This document shows, piece by piece, positions 26,351 to 36,389 of a DNA stretch of 64,000 nt. A model generated the notes under the pieces. That model was not told the DNA's origin and searched no databases. It saw nothing but the letters and a program-made list of their open reading frames with translations. Position 1 is the stretch's first letter. Each line of letters begins with the position of its first letter. A program made the position numbers and the translations under genes. Source of the DNA: Epiperipatus broadwayi (lineage: Eukaryota; Onychophora; Udeonychophora; Euonychophora; Peripatidae); assembly GCA_028023455.1 (NCBI GenBank), contig JAQFVV010000012.1:4304023-4368022 (forward strand). Direction: 5' to 3'.

Positions 26351-28380
26351 GCTGGTTCATTTCCATAGTATTAAAGATATAAAATAATAATTACCAAGAA
26401 GTTATGAATTGAGCTTAAAAATAAACTTATTAAAGTTTAGATATTAAACTTAGTTAAAAGCAAGTTATTAAAACTTATTAAATACAAATATATATATATA
26501 TATCATTATATATTTAAAAAGAGATTTAAACTCAATTAAACAACACAATTTTGGGGGACCCGATTCAAATGTCATCCAACATGTGTGCCAAAGTGCCATG
26601 AATTTCCCCTGCATAATCAAAGTTTTAAAAAAGTAAAATTGTAAATAAAATTTTAAAAAAAATGTTTGAAACTAAAATTTAAAATAAACATTAAATTGCA
26701 TTGTTATAAAAGTTAAAACCGATAAGCAGTGTGAGAAGAGAGATGGACCAAGATAAGCAAATTATAATATTGTGTAAATAGGATAATTAATAATAGTTAA
26801 AAATATATAATAAAAAAATAAATAATAGTATGAATTGTAAATAAAAAGAGAGGGGGGAAAAGTGGTCACAGAGATAAATTCATTATTGGGGTTGTTTGTA
26901 GTCAGGTGGGAAATAGAGAGGAATGGTGTTTTTGTGTTAGTCAAACACTTCCCTTTGATTTAGAATAGAAAAAAAAATGGAAATAAAAAAAAAAACACCT
27001 GATAAAGGTTATGGGGGTTAGAGTTTGTATTAATCAGATGGATTTTTTGTAATGAAAAAATATTTTGTACATGAATTATAAGAATAACAGAAGTAAAGTA
27101 AAATTAAATAAATATTTTTTTTATAGTTAATATGATAATAAAAGCGAAATAAAAGCTAGATAGATGAAATAGAGTAAAATAATATTTTAGAGTAAATATC
27201 CAGTGATAAAAATAAATCAGTTAAATAAAATGTATAATGAATAAAATAAAAATCTATAATAATAAATAGAATCTTTCATAAAATCTAAAAGAATAAATAA
27301 AAATGTCATAAAATAATGTAAGTGTAGATTGTGTATAGGTTAATAGAATCATGGAGGAAAAAGTGCAGATAAAGGTTGATAAAGTATTAAGTTCATGTTG
27401 TCTGATGTATTTTCCTTGGCAAATTTTGAGGTTAAATCTTCTTATGAAGTATATTCAAATTCATTTGTCTATTAAATTTTTTTGATCTCCAATGCATAAT
27501 AACAATTCTGTTTCAGTCATTATATTATCCAACCTTTTTAAATGTGTAAATGTTCAAATAAACTTACTGTAAATGTAAGGGTCTTCTCCAAATTTTCGCA
27601 TGCACAATCCTCTGATGTTAAATAAATTTATATGTGAAATTAGTTCTAAAATACCTAGTAGAGAAAGAGTTAATTATCTATTATTATAACCATTGTGTAT
27701 TTTTTGGCTAATTGTTTTTCTATATTCATATAAAAGTTTATTATAAATATAATTACAAAGATGTAATTTTATATATATTTATTTATTTCCAATATCTTTT
27801 ATACAAAAAAATATTGTAAAAATAATGTTGAGAAGTTAGTTGTTTTTTTATTTAAAAAAATGTTAATTGAAATAAAAATCTATAGGAAAAGATGAAGAGT
27901 ATAAATATTTATTTTCATCTGACAGCAAAAGGTTGATGCTTTATCCCCATTTGAAGAATTATGGAAATCATTTTATTTTATATATTTATTTGTGTTGTTG
28001 TATGGAAACTGTCAATATTTCATTATATTCTAAAAGTGAAAAATGCATGTTATAGTTGAAAATAATGGAGCAATTTAAAAATAAAATCAAATAACATTAT
28101 AATTTTTATTCACCTATAAAGCACATCAGATATTGTAAAAAATAAAATTTAGCAAAACCTTACATATGCAAAAGTTCAATGATTTATTTTATTTTATTAT
28201 TATTGTTGGTGGTGATGCGTGAATTACATATGGGAAGCAGAATGCAGTTTTTGTTGGGAATTAAATAATATATTAACTGTACATATTTTATTTAAAAAAC
28301 CCTATATATATATATTCATGTATAATATATGTAAACAAGTAAATGATTTCACACACACATATATAATAAATATCACATGA
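26351..28380. other. A+T-rich stretch with no recognised gene
   Basis: A (TA)n run at about 26490-26510 and many TAAAATAAA-type strings. No coding block recognised. Confidence 0.5.
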
Positions 28381-28420
28381 TCACCATTCTTTATGCTTAC
28401 ACAAGCTGTTTTTCACAGAG

Positions 28421-28770
28421 GCAAAACTCTCCATATAATAGTGCCACTCAGTGCAAGCCAGAGTAATCAATGGATTGCTGGGTTTGTGCATAAAATCCCT
28501 ATCTAGTGCCTACTCATCCAATATCTCCAGACTAGTTTCTAGCTTGTGACTTTCATCAGTGAGAAGCCTTGAATCTGAGAGCATTGCACATAGCCTAAGA
28601 TGTAGATGCAATGCTCTCAGATTCAAGGTTCACACTGATAAAAACCACAAGCTAGAAACTAGTCTAGGGGTATTGGATGAGTAGGCATTAGATAGGGATT
28701 TTATGTACAAACCTTCCTGCATCCATTGAATACTCTGGCTTTGCATTGGCGTTACTGTATGGAGTCTTTT
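28421..28770. mobile_element. 350-bp fold-back (long inverted repeat) element
   Basis: The left arm 28421-28588 and right arm 28607-28770 are reverse complements over their whole length with scattered mismatches, around an 18-bp loop. Paired landmarks are AGCCAGAGTA, ATAAAATCCCTATCTA, TGCCTACTCATCCAATA, GACTAGTTTCTAGCTTGTG and TTGAATCTGAGAGCATTGCA. It is less A+T-rich than the flanks and has no coding potential. This is a fold-back MITE type structure. No unambiguous target duplication is visible, so the superfamily is unassigned. Confidence 0.8.
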
Positions 28771-29699
28771 TTATATGTAATAAACAATAAAACATGAAGT
28801 GTAGCATATACTTATATGGAGTATGAGAAAAATAAAAACTTGTTAAACTAGTTAATATAAACAATTGTCGAGCAGATTTTCTACATTTTCATGTAATATT
28901 TATGCTAATAGTACATTAATTAGCATAATTACTGTTTTAAAATTTCAATAATGGCTCAACAGTATACTATTAGTTCACTAATTAATGAGATTACCTGAAC
29001 TAGTAATTTTTACATCTTTTCACAAATGACATATTGTTAAATTCAAATACATGTACCATTTCTCTTTGATAGTTAAAAAAAGTCACTATTTCTATGTCAA
29101 TATTGTATTATACGTAATTTTCTTATTTAATAAACCATTTAAGTATACCGTTTACTACATAAAACGTATATGATATAAAATGGATTTCATCTCACCATAG
29201 TATATCTTTACATAACTCTTACATTCCATAAAAATTAATAAATTTTTAGAATTATTTTTAAACATAATTCGCATTTTGATTTTTTTTTTTACACAAACCA
29301 ATAAATCAATATAAATAAGGTCTCTAATAAAAGCATCAACATTTTTTCCCCCTACATGTTATATATATAACTTAAATTTTATTTTAAGAAAGCTATTTAG
29401 ACTAACTAGATTTAGGATGTAATTAATACATTACAGTAAAAGGTTTTACTAACATTTTGTAATCCCAAACATTGTTAGCTGTAATAATTTCTATTTACAA
29501 ATATTTTATAATACTTAGTTTTCCATATTTTATAATCCATTTAAATCTAAATATATTATTCACAATGATTATATTTATATAAATAGATAAAATTAAAATA
29601 GTTAATACTGCAGTTCTTATGATAATTAGTGTTTCTCTTTTAATATAAACATTGTTACTTGTGGTCAACAACATACACATTATTTTCATATAATCTAAC
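28771..29699. other. A+T-rich stretch with no recognised gene
   Basis: Nothing supportable; the 68-codon minus frame at 29495-29701 is random-like. Confidence 0.5.
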
Positions 29700-29707
29700 A
29701 TATATAT

Positions 29708-30177
29708 CAGGGGTCCCCAACCCTATGCCTGCGGGCACCATGGCGTCCGCAGACCATTTTATGTGTGCCCGCCGCTATCCGAACACGATAAAAAATTATT
29801 TATCTGATACAAATAAATTTAATTTTTGAATTTTTTTTATGAATTATTGTATTATATTGTAATCAAATTGTAGGGCATACTATACTTTTACAGCGTAAAA
29901 ATATAAACGTCAATTATATGTTAAAATTTAATTTTTGAAATAAATATATTTTTTTGTACATTATGTGTATTATTAGCAATATCCAACTATAAATTTACGT
30001 GTGATGTGATGTGATGAACTGTGGCTTCTCCGTAAACGAAGTCAAGAATATCTCAGCAATTATGTCCAGATAAAAAATAAATGGTGCCCGCCACCTAGCT
30101 GAAAAAATAAATGGTGCCCGCCACCTGGCCGGTATTATAGAATGTGCTCTTAAGTGCAAAAAGGTTGGGGACCCCTG
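29708..30177. mobile_element. hAT-type MITE
   Basis: Perfect terminal inverted repeats CAGGGGTCCCCAACC / GGTTGGGGACCCCTG are flanked by an 8-bp ATATATAT on both sides (29700-29707 and 30178-30185). An 8-bp duplication and CAG-GG-x-CCCAAC ends are characteristic of the hAT superfamily (established knowledge), although an AT-repeat target weakens the duplication as evidence. At 470 bp with no transposase, it is non-autonomous. It carries a 31-bp tandem duplication with TGGTGCCCGCCACCT at 30082 and 30113, and at 29999-30072 a segment almost identical to 33482-33552 in an unrelated transposon. Confidence 0.88.
29999..30072 (+). repeat. Shared ~70-bp module, copy in hAT MITE
   Basis: GATGTGATGTGATG, then CTGTGGCTTCTCCGTAAACG, AGTCAAGAATATCTCAGC and AATTATGTCCAGA match 33482-33552 with about eight differences in 70. 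The host element here is hAT-type; the other host is a TA-flanked element with unrelated termini. Confidence 0.8.
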
Positions 30178-30811
30178 ATATATATATTGTAATAGAATAA
30201 ATATGTGGGCCATGCTATACCCTGAGGCATAGCCTAATTATTCATTACCATTTAAAACAGAATAAAAATAATAAACTAAGGAAGAACAATCCTCACTTAA
30301 TAATGAACTACGAATTGTAGCATCATTGATAATAGAATAAAAATAATAAACTAAACTAAAATGAATATCAATCAATGAATAACAATCTAACACTTAATTT
30401 AATAAAACAATGATAATTATTTTTGTTCTGACCTTCTAAATTCTAATAGCATTCAGAATGAATAGAAAATAAATAAAACATTACATCCATCTTCCCTAAA
30501 ATATAAACATTATTTGTAATAGATCAAAGATAAAGCAATAAAACTAAAAATCACTGTTTTATAAATAACAGAATATGTCTATAATATAAAGCTCGTATAA
30601 TAGAATTAAAATAATGGCAAAGAATTATACAGATACACTTTAATATTCCTTATGAATTAACACACTGTTTATAATAATACAAACTTGAAACAAAAGTCAA
30701 ACATTATTTCTATTTATATTTAAATGAAATGATTCATGGATTGATGAAATAATAATCTTATTATGCCCTACAAATTTACAATACCAATGGTATCTAAATA
30801 TATAACTCAAT

Positions 30812-31193
30812 GGTACTGTGGTATTAGAACTGCGACATGACGAATTATAATCATTTAATCATTAAATTAATTAGGTTATTAAATCAAAAACATATTTTAA
30901 AATCTAGATTTAAAAAAAAAAACAATTTAACAAAAAAAAATACGAAAAGCATTAATATGAAGAATAGTTAAAATACGTGTTTAAATCAAATTAAGTGTGT
31001 GTTTGCACGTGCATATTCTGCATAATCTATTTTAATACATTGTACAGACTTACACTTGCATTTATATATGTAATATATGCGGGATTCAAACTCAGACTTT
31101 CACACGACCTACAACTCTCAGTGCTATCTTATACACATGTTGAAAAGATAAATAATCACCAATATACGTATTTCGTGGTAAACCAGCACTCAT
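30812..31193. repeat. Left arm of 1.6-kb palindrome, with empty TTAA site
   Basis: From GGTACTGTGGTATTAGAAC onward, the arm matches the reverse complement of 32406 down to 31277 once the inserted element at 31516-32261 is removed. It includes the outer unique part, GTGTGTGTTTGCACGTGCAT, and the family A segment. At about 30950-30957, AGCATTAATATGAAG is the unoccupied equivalent of the site that holds the inserted element in the other arm. Confidence 0.85.
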
Positions 31194-31275
31194 CAGTTGA
31201 TTCAGATTACCATCTCCACACATATATACAATTAGTACTCAGCTTTGTATTAAGATAACCAATCTTCATACTTTA
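31034..31275 (+). repeat. Dispersed repeat family A, copy 3 (inside palindrome)
   Basis: Collinear with 7880-8160, from AATACATTGTACAGACTTAC to CAATCTTCATACTTTAATG. Relative to the other copies it lacks about 20 bp between ATCTTATA and CACATGTTG. The 87-codon frame at 30995-31258 is only translated repeat. Confidence 0.8.
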
Positions 31276-31276
31276 A

Positions 31277-31440
31277 TGAGTGCTGGTTTAGCACGAAATA
31301 CTTATATTGGTGATTATTTATCTTTTCAACATGTGTGTGATCAAGTGAGTCAGCAATATAAGATAGCACTGAGAGTTGTAGATCGTGTGAAAGTCTGAGT
31401 TCGAATCCCGCGTATAAGTCTGTACAATGTATCAAAATAG
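31277..31440 (-). repeat. Dispersed repeat family A, copy 4 (inverted partner)
   Basis: Reverse-complement partner of 31034-31193, cut at the palindrome centre at GAGTGCTGGTTTA. Read on the plus strand it contains GAGTTCGAATCCCGC at about 31398, a good tRNA B-box match, preceded by GATAGCACTGAGAG, a poor A-box match. Confidence 0.8.
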
Positions 31441-32406
31441 ATTATGCAGAACACGCACGTGCAAACACACACTCAATTTGATTTAAACACGCATTTTAAC
31501 TATTCTTCACATTAACCCTTTTCCCGCGCTCGACGAGACTCCTCGTCGACATCTAAAATCACTCTAACTTAGTTCGTTTTTATACGATAAAATTCGTTAA
31601 ATACGTATTTAATTCATTTTTAAAAGTTCTGTACGATGGTGACATCTTCCGATTTATTTTAGAAGTAAAAAATAAAAAAAACGCATTTTAAACCTAAACA
31701 AAGAAGGAACATTATTTGTGATTGGTTCTTAGCATGCTCTCAGCCGAAAAAGACATTCTGATTGGCTGGAAAGAACAAAGAAACTGCCTGATCAAAGAAA
31801 ATAAAGAAAAACGCTGAGATTTTCATTTCGAATACGATTTAAATTATTATTAAATAATATTTATGGAAATTAAACATAATTTTCAGAGAGAATAATAAAA
31901 AAACAAAATTATTTTCGAAAAATATTGAAGATTTAAGTAAATATATTGAAGATGTAGTAAAAAGAAATATTTACTTTTCTATAACGTAAAAGTCGATCTT
32001 TTTGTTTACATTATAACTTTTATGTTGCCGATATAGAATATCTTAGAATAAATAAATAGCAATTTATTTTTGAAAGAACTTTCGTTTTCTTCATGACCTG
32101 AAAAATTAATTATATACTTTTTATAAACGTATCTGAGTTGAATTTAATATTATAGACGAATATGTTTTAACAATAGGCTTTGTCTTCAGTTTGTGAGTTG
32201 GCCAATTAAAAGATTTGATTTTTATCTCATACAACCAATGATTTAATTAGCGGTTTAAGGGTTAATGCTTTTCGTATTTTTTTTTGTTAAATTGTTGTTT
32301 TTTTTTAAATGTAGATTTTAAAATATGTTTTTGATTTAATAACCTAATTAATTTAATGATTAAACGATTATAATTCTTCATGTCGCAGTTCTAATACCAC
32401 AGTACC
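31441..32406. repeat. Right arm of palindrome, interrupted
   Basis: Inverted partner of the outer left arm, in two pieces: 31441-31515 and 32262-32406, ending CAGTTCTAATACCACAGTACC. The interruption is the TTAA-flanked element at 31516-32261. Confidence 0.85.
31516..32261. mobile_element. piggyBac-like non-autonomous element inserted at TTAA
   Basis: The element runs from CCCTTTTCCCGC to GCGGTTTAAGGG and is bounded by TTAA at 31512-31515 and 32262-32265. TTAA duplication with CCC-/-GGG termini defines the piggyBac superfamily (established knowledge). Next to the left end is a hairpin, TCGACGAG-ACT-CCTCGTCGA. There is no transposase code in 746 bp, so it is a MITE-like derivative. The insertion is directly demonstrated: joining the flanks across one TTAA recreates the ATTAATGC sequence found in the intact opposite palindrome arm near 30953. 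Confidence 0.88.
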
Positions 32407-33130
32407 AACTCAATAATTGATTTCTAATTACAACTAAATAAAATACAAGGATTTCTAACTCAACTGTGCCATTCCATTAATATCAATATACTCTTATTAA
32501 CTAAATCAATTATAATAAGATTAAATAATTAATAATGATACAAAATCAATTAACCCAATATTTATTCCCATTTTCATCAACTTAATATATTATAAAATAA
32601 AAATCATCCTATTAAAAATCTTAAGATTTTCAATATCAATCATAACAATATATAAAATAAATGATAGATTTATATTTGATACTTATTCCAACAGTTGATA
32701 AATCATATCGAATTACTCTTCAGTTTATTAAAGCTAAGTTATTAAAACTTTAAACTACAACTGTCAAAGCATATGAAAGATTGTTAGATTTATTATAAGT
32801 AAATATTAAAATTTATTATTTAAACTAAATGTATGATCCACACTAATAAACTTTAAATATAATTAAAGCCAATCACTGTAATTTACAACAGAATAAAATA
32901 TATTACTATTACTAGCATTATAACTGAATAAGATTACAATCTTTATGGCTGTATACTAACTTAGTGGAATATTTATTTTAATCGATATTGACATAAATAA
33001 AATTCGAACATTTCATTGCAACTACCTTTACTCATTTTCAATAATTATTATATTTACATCTTTATCAATCATCAAATCAATTCATATATATTTTCTATTT
33101 TAGTATATCTATTACTTGTTATTACCAAAA
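32407..33130. other. A+T-rich stretch with no recognised gene
   Basis: Nothing supportable between the palindrome and the next transposon. Confidence 0.5.
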
Positions 33131-33132
33131 TA

Positions 33133-34089
33133 CACCTGGGTCTCATTTTATGCAGTAGATAGGTTCCACAGAAAACCCACATTAAAAAAAAATCGCACAA
33201 AAATAGACTTAACTTACCTTGAAAAATGGGGGATAGGATCTGTAATTTTCAGAATTCGTATAAAAGCAAAGCAACTAGAAAAAATTACTTTAAAATTCAC
33301 ATTAGAAAAATAAGCAAATAAATTATGACTAATAAAAAATTTAAAATATTTGAAAAAAATTAATACAAGACAAACTTTTTTTACATTTTTTATTAACTAC
33401 AGTATTTAATTTTACATTTTTCATATATATTTTAATCATTAATGCTACCGTTCTATTTGTAAACTGGTAAGAAATCAGATTCGATGTGATGTGATGTATT
33501 GTGGCTTCTCCTTAAACAAAGTCAAGAATCTCTTAGCAATTATGTCCAGAGAAACCTGTTAGCCACTTTATTTTTTTTCATGATGTGATAAACAACTAGT
33601 GCCAGTTTCAGTCTTGTATTGTGTTAATGGTTTTCTGTTTCTATATTAAAAAAATTAAATTGCAATCAAAACAAAAAGATTATTTTCAGTTTATAAAGTC
33701 TGTTTTTTATTTTAAAAATCTAAAAGATTATTTATTTCTGTTATATCTTTTAAAATACATTTTAAAAGTTTAAATTTTTTGAATATTTATTGTGATATTT
33801 TTATATGTAAGTATAAATCTATTATTATTATTTACTCATTAGTATAAGTAGGTTATTTACATAAAAGCTAAGTTTCTAAATACAGCTTCAGGCCATATTC
33901 ATGTTAGCTGCTAATATAACATTATATTTTTGAAAAAAAAAAAAAAAACAAGTGAAAATAAGTTATTAATAATTTAAATTTCTTGATATCTAATAAATAT
34001 AGTGAAATATGAAGGATATTAAGAAGAAACATGAAAAGCATAACTTCAAAATCGCATTAAAATAATCTGCATAAAATGAGACCCAGGTG
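33133..34089 (-). mobile_element. Non-autonomous TA-flanked inverted-repeat DNA transposon, copy 2
   Basis: The ends CACCTGGGTCTCATTTTATG and its reverse complement match over at least 23 bp and are flanked by TA at 33131-33132 and 34090-34091. It is the inverse-orientation relative of 8283-9391, homologous at both ends and through much of the interior (AAATCGCACAAAAATAGACT, ACAAGACAAACTTTTTTTA). Compared with that copy it contains about 100 extra bases at 33484-33589. The 65-codon frame at 33116-33313 is the transposon end translated, not a gene. Confidence 0.82.
33482..33590 (+). mobile_element. Module inserted in transposon copy 2, with GATGTGAT flanks
   Basis: Aligning the two TA-flanked transposons, copy 1 passes directly from AAACTGGTAA...ATCA to ACAACTAG, whereas copy 2 holds an extra segment here. 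It starts GATGTGAT (33483-33490) and ends TTTTTTTTCAT followed by GATGTGAT (about 33580-33587), so the 8-bp direct repeat could be a target duplication. Its first ~70 bp are the module also found in the hAT MITE at 29999-30072. No promoter box or coding frame is evident. The GATGTGAT string also repeats inside the module start, so slippage is an alternative to duplication. Confidence 0.6.
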
Positions 34090-34091
34090 TA

Positions 34092-34450
34092 ATTACAATA
34101 CACTTTTAATTATTTATTAAATATTTAAGAATGCCAAATCATTTAATATATTGCTGTATAAGATAGATACCTGCTCAGATGACATGCATTTAATTCAATA
34201 TACAGAAAATGCTATGTAATTATACATTGTTACCCATTCTGTGTTTTTGATTTCCAAATTATTTTTATAATTGCTTCTAATGAATTATGTGGTATAATCA
34301 ATTAGTGAATATCATCTCATCTGGATACAATTAAACAATAAATTTGCATTGTGATATTGAATGACCTTCAAGCAAGTTTACTTCTGTTGGATTAATTCAA
34401 AATTTATTAACAAATTAATATAAATTAAAATCATATATATATATATATAT
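34092..34450. other. A+T-rich stretch ending in (AT)n
   Basis: No gene recognised; an AT dinucleotide run of about 25 bp immediately precedes the possible solo LTR. Confidence 0.5.
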
Positions 34451-35361
34451 TGTAACGGGAGAAAGATCTTTGAGATTCACATATACTGACCCTGGAGGCA
34501 CCACTAGTCCGAAAATAGGAACTGGACATTTATTTTAGGGTGGACAGTATATGCAAATGAAAAGGCACCGAACTACACTCAGGGAGGAACAAGATATCTT
34601 AAATATTATTTAGACAGTTGAAAAATCAAAGCACAAAGACAAACATCAGCCAAATTAAGTTTAAACAATTTATTAATTTTATTAAAAGTTGTGCAATAGA
34701 GTGAAGACATCTAGCCATGAATACAAAAGTGGCTTATAGTAACATACGCATATTTACCAGAGAGTGCACAAGAGTATGACAAACATGAAGGTATAAAACA
34801 TTTTGGCAGCAAAATTATCTCACTTAAAATAGAAGAAATGGTTAGGAAAATATATTCTTGCTGACCAGTTGTAAAATTATGAAACAAACAACAACTGTAG
34901 CTTCCTGAATCAGGGATAATAAAACAGTTACTGTCCCTCCGGAAATCAACGAAACCAGCACGAACGTCTGAGCAGTAATATTCTAATTACTGTCATTAAA
35001 ACACCGCAGGTCTGCTGTGCGTAATACTACATTCAAAGTAAATGTGGTTGATCTCACTTACAGGACAGCAAAAGATATTTCATTATGATCTTACGTAATC
35101 CAGAAAGAAATGACTACTTTCAGACAACCCGAAGAAATAATTTAACAAATAGCCAGCAAAAAGATTTTGTTGTTTGAACAAAAAGCGCAAATGAAACATG
35201 CTTAAAGATTCCTTATTTTACAACTAAGGGCAGGTGAATAAATAAAGACTACGAAAACTGCCAATGCGTTTTGTAATAGTTAACGAAATAATCAGGTATA
35301 TATTAAACATATAAAATACAATCTCCTAATGCACCCTCTGATAAACGAAAATTGCAAACAA

Positions 35362-35389
35362 CTTGGAATCTTAAAACTAAGATTCCAAG
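35362..35389. repeat. Perfect 12-bp-stem hairpin
   Basis: CTTGGAATCTTA, loop AAAC, TAAGATTCCAAG. It lies centrally in the possible solo LTR. Neither strand has a following T-run that would suggest a terminator. Confidence 0.85.
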
Positions 35390-36161
35390 ACACCCTTTAA
35401 ATACTAGAAAAGAGTACATACAGATAATAAATATTTAAAAAAACAATTAATACCATTTTAAAACATATTTATCATTAGATTGAGTGGAGATTTAATTAAA
35501 TGCAATTTATTTACCCGGGCTAGAATAGGAAAAAGTTTAGCTTATGATAAGGCAGAGTCCTAGTGATTTGGTGACGAGTGCGCACTTTTGATAATAGTTC
35601 ATCTTTCAGGTCCTTTGACAGTGGCAAGGTAGAGGCAGTGTTTATTTTAGAGGTTCATGGCATGACTGAAGAAGAGCTGGTAGGTGTGGGTCCATCCTTT
35701 GTTTAAATTAGCCAGACATTCTAATGATGGCAAAGCTCACAGCAGTGGATTTTGACATCTTGCACAGCAATGAAGTTTGTTAATAATTATTTAAGTTTTT
35801 AGTAGGAATTAAATGTCCAAACAGCTACTCACAATGGTATCTCTTTGCAGGCTATAATCCAAGTGTGTATCTAATAAGGAATCTCTTCTCTCTCCAAAAA
35901 TTGGCGGGCTATCCTTGCCTCGCTATATTTCCCATGAAAAACTTTCATTAGGATCCATTCTATATTTCAGGCAGGGCAAATATTAATTTCCCACTCAATC
36001 TAATTTAAGAATTCCAACCAGGAATAATTGAAACAAAAACGACAAATACAAAACTAAATCTCCGCTTTTTTTTAGAATTAACTTTAAAAATATGACTAAA
36101 ATAAAAGCAACAGGAATATATAATTAGCAAGCTTGTCTGTTTTTAATCAAATTGATTAAAA

Positions 36162-36244
36162 CGGGGTGAAAGTAAACTATTTTAAAATCAATTTTCTAAA
36201 CAAAGTAGTGAAAGTAAACTATTTTAAAATCAATTTTATAAACA
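36162..36244. repeat. Two-unit direct tandem duplication
   Basis: GTGAAAGTAAACTATTTTAA followed by AATCAATTTT(C/A)TAAACA occurs twice in succession with an approximately 42-bp period. The units are nearly identical, so the duplication is recent. Confidence 0.85.
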
Positions 36245-36389
36245 TTAAATGATCTACTTTAATTATAAGTGTGTATATGTTTTAAATAACAATAAAAATT
36301 TTAGCATTAGACATTTAATGAAAATGAAGTTGTTTTTCCTTTATTAATTTTAGTAATAAAATCATTGAATCGGAAATCAATCCGGTTCA

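Larger units (their letters stand above)
34451..36389. mobile_element. Possible solo LTR or other ~1.94-kb element
   Basis: A block less A+T-rich than its flanks starts TGTAACGGGAG and ends ATCCGGTTCA, so it has TG...CA ends. It sits between (AT)n sequences on both sides, compatible with an ATAT-type target duplication that cannot be proven in such sequence. No open frame or RT/integrase code is visible, which favours a solo LTR. Short inverted similarity of the ends (TGTAACGG versus TGAACCGG) is also compatible with a DNA element. It contains a perfect hairpin at 35362-35389 and a 40-bp tandem duplication at about 36162-36244. Confidence 0.4.

Noticed and set aside
33116-33313. 65-codon plus-strand frame
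   Set aside because: It starts outside the transposon and reads through its terminal repeat and subterminal DNA. The homologous segment at 9180-9390 does not preserve the frame.
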